Below are positions 56,259 to 63,766 of a DNA stretch of 64,000 bases, piece by piece. This DNA comes from Sphingobium cloacae (GTDB taxonomy: Bacteria > Pseudomonadota > Alphaproteobacteria > Sphingomonadales > Sphingomonadaceae), in NCBI RefSeq assembly GCF_002355855.1, contig NZ_AP017655.1, positions 868,001-932,000 on the forward strand, read 5' to 3'. Under the pieces are notes generated by a model. It did not search any database, was not told where the DNA came from, and saw nothing but the letters and a program-made list of their open reading frames with translations. The position numbers and the translations under genes are program-made. Each line of letters begins with the position of its first letter. Positions within the stretch are counted from its first letter, which is position 1.

Positions 56259-57113
56259 TCAGATGACGCCGAACGTCCAGCCCTCAGTGGCGGCGATCCG
56301 CATATCGAGCGGCGGAGGCATCCAGAGCGCGGTCCTTCCCGCCGCCCCGCGCATCCATGCGGCGGTGAGCAGGGCATCGGCGCCATGATCATCAGGCTCA
56401 GGCCCACGATAGGCCGCGCAGCCCAGCGCCGACAGCGCCCCGTTCAGCGCGGCAAGATCGCGCATCTTCGTCCGTCCCTTGGGCCGGCCGGCGGCGCGAG
56501 CGGCAATGCTGGTATAGATCTCCACCACCAGCGAGCCCTCATCCGGCAGGGGATCGAAGGGCCAGACAGGAACATGGCTGCGCACGCGATGGAGCAGGCG
56601 CATCCCGGCAAAGCTCGCCTTCGCCACCTGAGCCGCGCCGATGGCGTCGTAGACGGTCGACGGCTTTCCCCCGCCGCCCGCATTATAATGCGCCTCGCAA
56701 ACGCGGTTATGCATGAAGTCGGCCTTCACCCCGTCCGCCTTGCCGAAATAGAAATGGCGGCGATGGGTGTTTTCCAGAAGGCTTGCCGCGCCCAGATCGG
56801 GATCATCGCAGATGCGGTCGACATAAGCCCAGAAATCCGGCCCGCTTTCCGGCACCATGTCACCGGGCAGATAGCCGCCCCTCGCCACGAAGGGCGGCGC
56901 AAAACTGAAATCGAAGCCAAAGAGCGTCGGCTTTTCCCCGGCCGCATGCACCAGCCAGTCGGCCACCGCCCTGCGTGACCAGATGCCGCCGGGCGCCTCC
57001 ACCAGAGCGGGCGCGCCTTCCGCTTCGCAAATCGCCGCCGCGATCCCTTTATGCCGCACGCCTTTCGCACCGGACCAATCGATCGCGGCGAAGCGTTCGA
57101 ACCGGGGCGTCAC
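56259..57113 (-). CDS. RNase H-fold (DUF429-like) protein coupled to rarA
   Basis: A 284 aa soluble protein of unknown function. The GTG at 57113 lies inside the rarA stop (GTGA), so translation is coupled. Motifs suggest an RNase H-like core: FAAIDWSGAKG (Asp12), LFGFDFSFAPP (Asp68), LVVEIYTSIAAR (Glu198) and PDDHGADALLTAAW (Asp241, Asp242, Asp246). This order of acids resembles DUF429 proteins, which are predicted nucleases. Coupling with a recombination/replication-repair ATPase makes a DNA role plausible but unproven. Confidence 0.75.
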   Translation of the reverse strand: MTPRFERFAAIDWSGAKGVRHKGIAAAICEAEGAPALVEAPGGIWSRRAVADWLVHAAGEKPTLFGFDFSFAPPFVARGGYLPGDMVPESGPDFWAYVDRICDDPDLGAASLLENTHRRHFYFGKADGVKADFMHNRVCEAHYNAGGGGKPSTVYDAIGAAQVAKASFAGMRLLHRVRSHVPVWPFDPLPDEGSLVVEIYTSIAARAAGRPKGRTKMRDLAALNGALSALGCAAYRGPEPDDHGADALLTAAWMRGAAGRTALWMPPPLDMRIAATEGWTFGVI

Positions 57114-58420
57114 GCCTGTCCCCGCTCCTGCCGCAGCCTGTTCCAATGCGCGATGCGCTCCGCCACGCGCGCCTCGTATCCGCGATCGCCCGGCGCATAG
57201 AAGGTTTGCGGCTCCATTTCCTCAGGCCAGTAATTCGCCCCGGAAAAGCCCTCGGCCACGTCATGATCATACTGATAGCCCTTGCCGTAGCCAACCTGCT
57301 TCATAAGCTTCGTCGGCGCGTTCAGGATATTCGGCGGCGGCATCAGCGACCCGGTATCGCGCGCCGACTTCCACGCCGCTTTCATCGCCACATAGGCCGC
57401 GTTGGATTTGGGCGCGGTCGCACAATAGAGACAGGCTTGCACAATGGCGAGTTCGCCCTCGGGACTACCGAGAAACTCATAGCTGTCCCTGGCCGCAAGG
57501 CATTGAACCAGCGCCTGCGGATCGGCGAGGCCGATGTCCTCGCTCGCGAAGCGCACCAGCCGCCGAAGCACGTAAAGCGGCTCCTCCCCCGCCGTCAGCA
57601 TCCGTGCAAGATAGTAAAGCGCCGCCTGCGGGTCGGATCCGCGCAGCGACTTATGCAGGGCGGAAATGAGGTTGTAATGCCCTTCCCGATCCTTGTCGTA
57701 AACCGCCAACCGCCGGTGCAGCAGCGCCGAGAGGCCTGCGGGATCGAGCGGCTCCGCCAGATCGACGGAATAGAGCGTCTCCACCTGATTGAGCAGGAAG
57801 CGCCCGTCTCCGTCCGCGCTGGCGATCAACGCATCCCGCGCCGCCGTATCCAGAGGGAGGGGCCGCTCCATCAATGCCTCCGCCCGGTCCAGCAATTGCT
57901 CCAGCGCGGCGGCGTCCAGCCTTCTCAGGATCAGCACCTGCGCCCGCGACAGGAGCGCGGCATTCAGTTCGAAACTCGGATTTTCGGTCGTCGCCCCGAC
58001 CAGCGTGACCGTGCCATCCTCCACGAAAGGCAGAAAGCTGTCCTGCTGCGCCCGGTTGAAACGGTGGATCTCATCCACGAACAGCAGTGTCTTCTCGCCC
58101 AGTCGCGCATGATCCTTCGCCGCGGCGAAGACTTTCTTGAGGTCAGCAACACCGGAAAACACGGCGGAAATGGGCTCGAACCGCATTCCCACAGCATCGG
58201 CCAGCAGACGCGAGATGGTCGTCTTTCCTGTTCCTGGCGGCCCCCAGAAGATGATGGAGGACAAGCGTCCGGCCGACACCATCCGCCCGATTGCCCCATC
58301 AGGGCCCGTCAGATGATCCTGCCCCACCACATCCGCCAGAGTACGCGGACGCAGCCGGTCGGCCAGCGGGCCGCCGTCCGTCACCACGGGAAGGTCGTCC
58401 TGTGCGAAAAGATCTGCCAT
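57110..58420 (-). CDS. rarA: Replication-associated recombination protein A
   Basis: RarA (MgsA) is a AAA+ ATPase acting at stalled replication forks. The 436 aa product has Walker A FWGPPGTGKTTIS (Lys66), Walker B LLFVDEIHRFNRAQQD, sensor 1 VGATTENPSFELN and the tetramer domain ending PEEMEPQTFYAPGDRGYEAR. The start at 58420 follows GGGGAG. An open frame reaches further upstream but the sequence there is non-coding in character. The RNase H-fold gene follows by GTGA overlap. Confidence 0.96.
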   Translation of the reverse strand: MADLFAQDDLPVVTDGGPLADRLRPRTLADVVGQDHLTGPDGAIGRMVSAGRLSSIIFWGPPGTGKTTISRLLADAVGMRFEPISAVFSGVADLKKVFAAAKDHARLGEKTLLFVDEIHRFNRAQQDSFLPFVEDGTVTLVGATTENPSFELNAALLSRAQVLILRRLDAAALEQLLDRAEALMERPLPLDTAARDALIASADGDGRFLLNQVETLYSVDLAEPLDPAGLSALLHRRLAVYDKDREGHYNLISALHKSLRGSDPQAALYYLARMLTAGEEPLYVLRRLVRFASEDIGLADPQALVQCLAARDSYEFLGSPEGELAIVQACLYCATAPKSNAAYVAMKAAWKSARDTGSLMPPPNILNAPTKLMKQVGYGKGYQYDHDVAEGFSGANYWPEEMEPQTFYAPGDRGYEARVAERIAHWNRLRQERGQA

Positions 58421-58449
58421 TGCTCCCCGATATAGGGATGCTTTGCCGT

Positions 58450-59628
58450 TCAGGGAACCGGGCTGGCCTTCATCGTCGCGCCCTGCGCCCGCTGACGGAT
58501 CACGCGCAGATAGGTGTCGACCAGCGCCTGATTGACCTGGTCCCAGCCATAGCGTTCCGCTTCCGCCATGGCCGCCTGCCCCGCTCGCTCTCGCACGCCT
58601 GCATCCGAACAATAGATTTGCAACGCATCGGCGAAAGCCCCGATCGCGCCGGGGCGGATCAGTCGCCCGGTCACGCCGTCCGTGACCAGGCTTTCGCTTC
58701 CCGTCGCGCGCGCCGCCACGGTCGGCAGGCCGCAAGCCATCGCTTCCAGCGTCACGTTGCCGAAGGTCTCCGTGACGGAAGGATTGAACAGCATGTCCAT
58801 GCTGGCCACGGCCCGGCCCAGGTCGGCGCCTTTCTGAAAACCGGTAAAGACCGCGTCCGGCAAGCGGTTCTGGAACCATTCCCGCGCTGGTCCTTCGCCC
58901 ACCACCAGAACCTTGTGCCGCACCTGCCGCGCGACGAGCTGGTCGATGCTGTCGGAAAAGACATCCAGCCCCTTTTCCATCACCAGCCGTCCGATGAAGC
59001 CGATGACCGGCTCATGATCCCCGATCCCCACGGAACGCCGCCATTCGGGATCGCGACGGCCCGGATGGAATATCTCGCGGTCGATGCCACGCGTCCAGAT
59101 GCCGACATCAAAGCTCATGCGCTGTTCGCGCAACAGTTGCGCCATCGATTCGGACGGCGCGACAATGGCGTCGCACCGGCGATAGAAGCGCCGCAGCATC
59201 GATTCGATCACCGGCTCCAGGAAGGCCAGCCCATAATAGCGCGGATAGGTTTCGAAGCGGGTATGGACCGACGCCACGGCGGGAAGCCGGTTGCGCCGCG
59301 CCCAGCTCACCGCGCGATGCCCCAGCGGATCGGGGCTGGACACATGGACGAGATTGGGAGCGAAAGCCCTTAAATCCCGCTGCACCATGCCCGACATGCG
59401 ATAGGGAATGCGATATTCCCTGCGTCCCGGCACGGGAATGGAGGGCGCGCTCACCAGATCGCCGGTCGGCTCGAAGGCCGGCGTGCCGATGGTCGGGGAA
59501 TAGACACGAACCGCCGCCCCTTGCCTCAACAGATACCCGACAAAGCGATTGAGCGCCTGATTCGCGCCATCTCGCACATAATTGTAATTGCCGCTGAAAA
59601 GCGCCACGCGCAGGCCGGTTGCATCCAT
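58450..59628 (-). CDS. GT4-family glycosyltransferase
   Basis: A 392 aa GT-B-fold transferase. The N-terminal VALFSGNYNYVRDGANQALN is the acceptor half. The C-terminal donor half has IGFIGRLVMEKGLDVF, LVVGEGPAREWFQ and the retaining-enzyme motif FNPSVTETFGNVTLEAMACG with the E-x7-E pair. It resembles the group that makes mannosyl or glucosyl lipids and the sulfoquinovosyl-type transferases. It lies 29 bases upstream of the rarA start. The substrate is unknown. Confidence 0.88.
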   Translation of the reverse strand: MDATGLRVALFSGNYNYVRDGANQALNRFVGYLLRQGAAVRVYSPTIGTPAFEPTGDLVSAPSIPVPGRREYRIPYRMSGMVQRDLRAFAPNLVHVSSPDPLGHRAVSWARRNRLPAVASVHTRFETYPRYYGLAFLEPVIESMLRRFYRRCDAIVAPSESMAQLLREQRMSFDVGIWTRGIDREIFHPGRRDPEWRRSVGIGDHEPVIGFIGRLVMEKGLDVFSDSIDQLVARQVRHKVLVVGEGPAREWFQNRLPDAVFTGFQKGADLGRAVASMDMLFNPSVTETFGNVTLEAMACGLPTVAARATGSESLVTDGVTGRLIRPGAIGAFADALQIYCSDAGVRERAGQAAMAEAERYGWDQVNQALVDTYLRVIRQRAQGATMKASPVP

Positions 59629-59664
59629 CCCGGCCCCTTAACCCAGCCGGAACCAAAACCCAAG

Positions 59665-59689
59665 GGAACCCGCGCCAGCTTCGGACATT
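59665..59689 (+). promoter_or_regulatory. Possible EcfG-type promoter of the DUF2945 gene
   Basis: GGAAC (59665-59669), 16 bases, CATT (59686-59689). This is one mismatch from the general-stress pattern GGAAC-N16/17-CGTT and identical in spacing and boxes to the one before the COG3871 gene. It ends 33 bases ahead of the ATG at 59723. Confidence 0.4.
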
Positions 59690-59722
59690 TTGCCTTGGCG
59701 GGCAGGATAAGGATGGCTTTTC

Positions 59723-59941
59723 ATGTCCAACGGTTTTCATGCGGGCCTGCGGGTCAGATGGAATCGCGGCCAGAGCGTCGGCCGGGGCAGGATCGCGGCC
59801 TGTTTCGACCATCAGGTCGAATATATGATCGAAGGCACCCGCGTTCGCCGCAACGGTTCTCCGCAAGATCCCGCTTGCCTGGTCATCAGGGATGCGGGCG
59901 GCGAAGTGCTGAAGCTGAGGTCGGAACTCAGCCTTACTTGA
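59723..59941 (+). CDS. DUF2945 (HVA1/Tudor-like) small protein
   Basis: A 72 aa protein. LRVRWNRGQSVGRGRIAACF, EYMIEGTRVRRNGSPQDPAC and DAGGEVLKLRSELSL follow the DUF2945 pattern (a small Tudor-like barrel, GxxVxWN start, xRNGSxxDPA middle, VLKLxSEL end). The function is unknown. Related small proteins in other bacteria are stress-induced, and an EcfG-like promoter pattern precedes this one. It sits between the GT4 gene (opposite strand) and the MOSC gene (same strand). Confidence 0.85.
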   Translation: MSNGFHAGLRVRWNRGQSVGRGRIAACFDHQVEYMIEGTRVRRNGSPQDPACLVIRDAGGEVLKLRSELSLT

Positions 59942-60001
59942 ATGGCCGCTTGCTCCGCACTGGCCCTCCCCATGATCCGGCTGCGATGGCAATGAAGGGG
60001 C

Positions 60002-60658
60002 ATGAGCGATTCCAGCATGATGATAAGCGCGCTCCTGATCGGGTCTCCGCGCCCTTTCCGGGGAAACGATCACAGCGCCATCGCCAAACAGCCGCAGTCC
60101 GGGCCCATCGCTATCGGTTGGGAAGGGCTGGCCGGCGACAGCGTCGCGGATCGGGTACATCATGGCGGGCTGGACAAGGCGATTCATCTCTACCCCCAGG
60201 ATCATTATGAATGGTGGAAACAACGCAAGCCCGGCCATCCCCTGCTCGATGCGCCCGGCGCCTTTGGCGAGAATATAGCGGCCCACGGGATGACGGAGGC
60301 GAACATATGCCTTGGAGACCGGTACAGCCTGGGCAGCGCCATCGTGGAAGTCAGCCATGGCCGCCAGCCCTGCTGGAAACTGGACCATCGCTTCGGCGCA
60401 CGCGACATCATGGCGACCATTGTCCGAACGGCGCGCTGCGGCATCTATCTCCGCGTCATTCGCCAGGGTGAAGCGCAAGCCGGAATGACCATGGATCTGC
60501 TCTCCCGCCCCTTGCCCGACTGGCCGGTCGAACGCGTGTTCCGCCTGTTGATCGGCGGAGAGCACAAGGCCGACAGGGAAGGCGTCCGCTCGCTCGCCGC
60601 GATGCAGGTTCTGGGGAGCACATGGCGGGAACGCGCAAGGAAACTGGCCGCAGGCTGA
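60002..60658 (+). CDS. MOSC-domain protein (YiiM-like)
   Basis: A 218 aa molybdenum-cofactor sulfurase C-terminal-like protein. GLAGDSVADRVHHGGLDKAI begins the MOSC barrel, then APGAFGENIAAHGMTEANIC, and the conserved cysteine Cys124 in GRQPCWKLDHRFG is the predicted sulfur or substrate ligand. The 3-alpha C-terminal extension identifies the YiiM type. YiiM-type proteins reduce N-hydroxylated base analogues via molybdenum cofactor in other bacteria. It stands 60 bases after DUF2945. Confidence 0.9.
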   Translation: MSDSSMMISALLIGSPRPFRGNDHSAIAKQPQSGPIAIGWEGLAGDSVADRVHHGGLDKAIHLYPQDHYEWWKQRKPGHPLLDAPGAFGENIAAHGMTEANICLGDRYSLGSAIVEVSHGRQPCWKLDHRFGARDIMATIVRTARCGIYLRVIRQGEAQAGMTMDLLSRPLPDWPVERVFRLLIGGEHKADREGVRSLAAMQVLGSTWRERARKLAAG

Positions 60659-60740
60659 ATGGCGGCTCGGTTGAGAAGCGCCGCACATTTGAAGGCGAGC
60701 CTCCCATGATCGGTCGCTTGCCGCACCTCATGCTCCATAA

Positions 60741-60772
60741 CAAAATGGGGGCCGGCATCGCTGCCGGTCCCC
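60741..60772 (-). terminator. Minus-facing intrinsic terminator in a gene-free region
   Basis: GGGGGCCGGCA (60747-60757) pairs with TGCCGGTCCCC (60762-60772), one G-U pair, over loop TCGC. On the minus strand it is followed by ATTTTG. No annotated minus-strand gene lies upstream of it, so it may end an unknown transcript. Confidence 0.65.
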
Positions 60773-61168
60773 ACTTCCGTCGGCGTGCATGATCCGTATT
60801 TCCTGGCGAAAATGCGATCATCAACCTCGACGTGACCGATGTTTCCGCCTTTTTCAAAGCATCCGCATCGCATTGGCCATGGCGTTGGACCAAAGTCCTG
60901 TTCCATCGCCGAACTTCCTGTCACCCATGCCCGGCGTTCACTTTCGCGCGCACTTGGCACTTCTTCAGGAAGTCGTCCGTCCGTCACGCGATCCTTGCGG
61001 ACCCTGCTTTGGAGCGAACTCCCGAAACATCTTCAAGTTGCTGATTTCTCAGCCCCTTCCTGGTCCGGATTTCTCCGTTCCTCTCGTCTCGATGAAGCGA
61101 TGCTCTCATGAGAACCGAGTCGAACAAAGCGAATATTGAAGGTCACTTGACCATTTCGCATCGAAATC

Positions 61169-61187
61169 TGTGGGTAAATGTGGATAA
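61169..61187 (+). other. Two adjacent DnaA boxes
   Basis: TGTGGGTAA (61169-61177) and TGTGGATAA (61179-61187) lie one base apart in the same orientation. The second is the exact complement of the consensus TTATCCACA, the first has one difference. Their repeat distance of 10 bases puts them on the same face of the helix. A/T-richer sequence follows on the right. Confidence 0.6.
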
Positions 61188-61408
61188 CCCTAAATATGCC
61201 CACATAATCAATTGCCTATATAGTCAAGAAGACCGATCTCCTCTCCCTGCTAGGCGGAGGGTTGAGCCTCGGCTGGTCGCGCCATCCCGACCATTCGTCG
61301 GAAAAATTATCCCCCTGAGAACAACGTCTTCCGTCGTTGCCGCACGTTCATGCAACCCTGCTAGAACCGGATGGGTTGAACCGGCAAACGCTATCGGAGG
61401 AGATAATC

Positions 61409-61717
61409 ATGCGTAAAGCCATTCTCGCACTGGCCGCGGTTTCGTTGGCGGTGCCTGTTTCCATGGCGTTCCCAACAGAGGGCGCGCAGGCTCGCAAGCA
61501 CAAGCATTATCGTTACAAGGAGTGGCGTGGCCGGGACGGGCGGATGTATTGCCGCAAGTCCAACGGCACCACCGGCCTGATTGTCGGCGGCGTGGGCGGC
61601 GCTCTGGTGGGCCGTGCCATCGACACGGACGGCGACCGTGCGACCGGCACGATCCTTGGCGCCGCGGGTGGCGCGCTGCTTGGCAAGGCGATCGACAGTA
61701 AGCGCAGTTGCCGTTAA
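61409..61717 (+). CDS. Exported glycine-zipper protein
   Basis: A 102 aa protein with a signal peptide (MRKAILALAAVSLAVPVSMA), a basic HKHYRYKEWRGRDG segment and a glycine-zipper region, TGLIVGGVGGALVGRAIDTD then TGTILGAAGGALLGKAID, that would form a two-helix membrane hairpin. The family is common in alphaproteobacterial envelopes; function is unknown. A strong ribosome site CGGAGGAG precedes the ATG at 61409 and a terminator follows. Confidence 0.9.
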   Translation: MRKAILALAAVSLAVPVSMAFPTEGAQARKHKHYRYKEWRGRDGRMYCRKSNGTTGLIVGGVGGALVGRAIDTDGDRATGTILGAAGGALLGKAIDSKRSCR

Positions 61718-61739
61718 CGCGCGACCCTGTTTGAGGAAA

Positions 61740-61774
61740 GGGCGGCTCCCATCGGGAACCGCCCTCTTTTTTTT
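61740..61774 (+). terminator. Intrinsic terminator after the glycine-zipper gene
   Basis: GGGCGG (61740-61745) pairs with CCGCCC (61759-61764), with an inner CCC/GGG pair across a small mismatch, and is followed by a run of eight T. Confidence 0.9.
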
Positions 61775-61892
61775 GCGGATTATTCGGCCGTCGCGCCCTT
61801 TGCATCGGCGACCTGGATGTCACCACCTGTCCAAAGACCTGTCATGCCTGGCCGTCAGGTTGCGCGCCTCATGCGATCACGGCATCGATACG

Positions 61893-62300
61893 TCACGCCT
61901 GCGACATGGCGAGAATATGCTGGAACTCGGCCTTGGTCAGCGGAGACACCGATAGACGCGACTGGCGCAGCATGGTCATGTTCGCCAGCGCGGGATCGGC
62001 TTTCATCGCCTTGAGCGTCACGGGTCGGGTCAGTTTTTCCTTCGGCGCGACATGGACCGCGACCCATTTTCCCGTTTCGTCCGTGCTGTCGGGCGCAGCT
62101 TCTTCCACGATTTCCATCACGCCGACAGCCTCGACACCGATATTGCTGTGATAGAAAAGAGCGAGATCGCCCTTCTTCATCGCCATCATATGCAGCTTCG
62201 CCGCATGATTGCGCACGCCATCCCATTCCGCCTTCCCCTTTTCGACAAGGTCGTCATAGGAAAAGACATCCGGTTCCGATTTCATCAGCCAGTAGTTCAT
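61893..62300 (-). CDS. EVE-domain protein
   Basis: A 135 aa protein made of one EVE domain (PUA-like fold): YWLMKSEPDVFSYDDLVEKG, WDGVRNHAAKLHMMAMKKGD, LALFYHSNIGVEAVGVMEIV and the late SPLTKAEFQHILAM. EVE domains bind modified bases in DNA or RNA. The start at 62300 has GGAGGAGG just upstream. It diverges from the oxygenase gene at 62371. Confidence 0.93.
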   Translation of the reverse strand: MNYWLMKSEPDVFSYDDLVEKGKAEWDGVRNHAAKLHMMAMKKGDLALFYHSNIGVEAVGVMEIVEEAAPDSTDETGKWVAVHVAPKEKLTRPVTLKAMKADPALANMTMLRQSRLSVSPLTKAEFQHILAMSQA

Positions 62301-62370
62301 GCCTCCTCCTTGCATGAGCGGCAAAGCGCGATCAAGGACCGGATGACATTCGGCCAAACGAGGTGATCGC

Positions 62371-63315
62371 GTGACTCAATCCGTGCTGGATCAGATACCT
62401 GTTCTTTCCATGACGGAACTGGACAGGGCGGATTTCGCCGCAGCGTTCGGCGCATCCTTCCGGCGTTTCGGCTTCGCGATGGTGCGCGATCACGGCATGG
62501 ACCCGGCATTGATCGAAGAAGGCCTGGCACTGACGCGCCGCTTCTTCGCCCTGCCCGAAGCGGTGAAAACCCGTTATGATGCGCGCTCCAACAGCGGACA
62601 GCGCGGCTATACCGCCTTCGGGCGGGAGATCGCAAAAGGCGGTCGTGAAAATGACCTCAAGGAGTTCTGGCACATCGGGCGGGACCTGTCAGCCAACGAT
62701 CCGCTGGCCGGCACGATGCCGCCTAATGTCTGGCCGGAGGAATTGCCGGAGTTCAAACCCGTTTTCACCCGCCTTTTCGCTGCATTCGATCGGATCGGCG
62801 CGGCGCTTCTATCGGCCATCGCCCTCCATCTGGGATTGGAGGCGGACTGGTTCGACGACCCCGCCCGCAATGGCAATTCCATCCTGCGCCTGCTTCATTA
62901 TCCCCCGGTCTCTCCCGATGCCCCCGGCATCCGCGCAGGCTCGCATGAGGACATCAATCTCATCACCCTGCTGCTGGGCGCGGAGGAAGGCGGGCTGGAA
63001 CTCAAGGACCGCGGCGGCCATTGGTTGCCCGTGGTTCCGCCGCCCGGCGTGCTGGTCATCAATGTGGGGGACATGCTGCAAAGACTGACCAATCATGTCC
63101 TCCCTTCGACCAGCCACCGCGTGGTCAATCCGCCGCCGGAGCGGCGTGGCATTGCGCGCTATTCTATGCCCTTCTTCCTGCATCTGCGGCCTGATTTCGT
63201 CATCGACGCATTGCCGCAATGCGTGAGCGAAAATCATCCGCGCCGCGATCCGCCAATCAGCGCGAACGACTATCTGAAGGAACGGCTGGTCGAAATCGGC
63301 CTGATCGGGAAATAG
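62371..63315 (+). CDS. Iron/2-oxoglutarate-type oxygenase (isopenicillin N synthase-like)
   Basis: A 314 aa member of the non-heme iron oxygenase family. The iron facial triad is His192 and Asp194 in SHEDINLITLL plus His249 in STSHRVVNP. Arg263 and Ser265 in ARYSMPFF bind the 2-oxoglutarate carboxylate. A DIOX_N segment (about 8-125) precedes. The start is GTG at 62371 after GAGGTGATC. The substrate is unknown; relatives act on amino acids, flavonoids or alkaloids, and this one is not in a biosynthetic cluster. Confidence 0.9.
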   Translation: MTQSVLDQIPVLSMTELDRADFAAAFGASFRRFGFAMVRDHGMDPALIEEGLALTRRFFALPEAVKTRYDARSNSGQRGYTAFGREIAKGGRENDLKEFWHIGRDLSANDPLAGTMPPNVWPEELPEFKPVFTRLFAAFDRIGAALLSAIALHLGLEADWFDDPARNGNSILRLLHYPPVSPDAPGIRAGSHEDINLITLLLGAEEGGLELKDRGGHWLPVVPPPGVLVINVGDMLQRLTNHVLPSTSHRVVNPPPERRGIARYSMPFFLHLRPDFVIDALPQCVSENHPRRDPPISANDYLKERLVEIGLIGK

Positions 63316-63323
63316 CCAGGCGG

Positions 63324-63707
63324 TTATTTCCGGCTGCGTCCCAGGGTGATGCCGATCTCCTCGCCCCGTTCGCTCAGCGCCAGCTTCACGATCTTGACCT
63401 GCACATGGCTGACCTTGTCGTCCTGAAGGAAGATCGTGTCGATGATATGGTCGGCCACCGCTTCGATCAGGGTGAAATGCTGGCCTTCGGGCAGCGCCGA
63501 GGTCGCGGCATGCTTCAGGTCCATATAGTTTTTGGACCGCGAGAGCGGCGTGTCCGGCTCATAATGATCGGCCACCTTCAACTGTGCGCGAATGGAAATC
63601 CGCAAGGGCTGGGGAAGGTGTGTTTCTTCCGAATAGATGCCGGTCAGCACATCGACGTGCAGATTGTTGACCTCCAGCGTCAGAAAATCGTCAAATGGGG
63701 TGTCCAT
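63324..63707 (-). CDS. folB: Dihydroneopterin aldolase family protein
   Basis: A 127 aa tunnelling-fold protein of the FolB family. LEVNNLHVDVLTGIYSEETH holds the substrate-anchoring glutamate, and HVQVKIVKLAL the catalytic-lysine position. FolB converts dihydroneopterin to hydroxymethyl-dihydropterin in folate synthesis; it may also act as a related epimerase. It converges on the oxygenase gene, 9 bases apart. folC lies 52 kb away in the window. Confidence 0.88.
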   Translation of the reverse strand: MDTPFDDFLTLEVNNLHVDVLTGIYSEETHLPQPLRISIRAQLKVADHYEPDTPLSRSKNYMDLKHAATSALPEGQHFTLIEAVADHIIDTIFLQDDKVSHVQVKIVKLALSERGEEIGITLGRSRK

Positions 63708-63766
63708 AGCTCGCCATATCGGGCCATGGGGGCTGTTCCCTTGCGGCCAGTTTCTACTTTCAATTT

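Larger units (their letters stand above)
60659..61408. other. Gene-free stretch with hairpin and DnaA boxes
   Basis: Between the MOSC gene and the glycine-zipper gene 750 bases hold no convincing coding region; the open frames here have no ribosome sites and overlap each other. Visible signals are a minus-facing hairpin (60741-60772), two adjacent DnaA boxes (61169-61187) with an A/T-richer run on their right, and the promoter region of the next gene. Confidence 0.6.

Noticed and set aside
57110..58879. A longer rarA beginning at 58879
   Set aside because: The additional 153 residues overlap the GT4 gene on the same strand and have no RarA-like sequence; the start at 58420 has a good ribosome site.
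60445..60987. A minus-strand gene in the gap after the MOSC gene
   Set aside because: The frame runs antisense through the MOSC coding region, contains the terminator hairpin in its middle and has no recognisable domain.
60789..61139. A plus-strand 116-codon gene in the same gap
   Set aside because: Composition is irregular, there is no ribosome site, and two other frames overlap it equally well.
61169..61187. The chromosomal origin of replication
   Set aside because: Only two DnaA boxes were found and no usual origin neighbour is in the window; recorded as DnaA boxes only.
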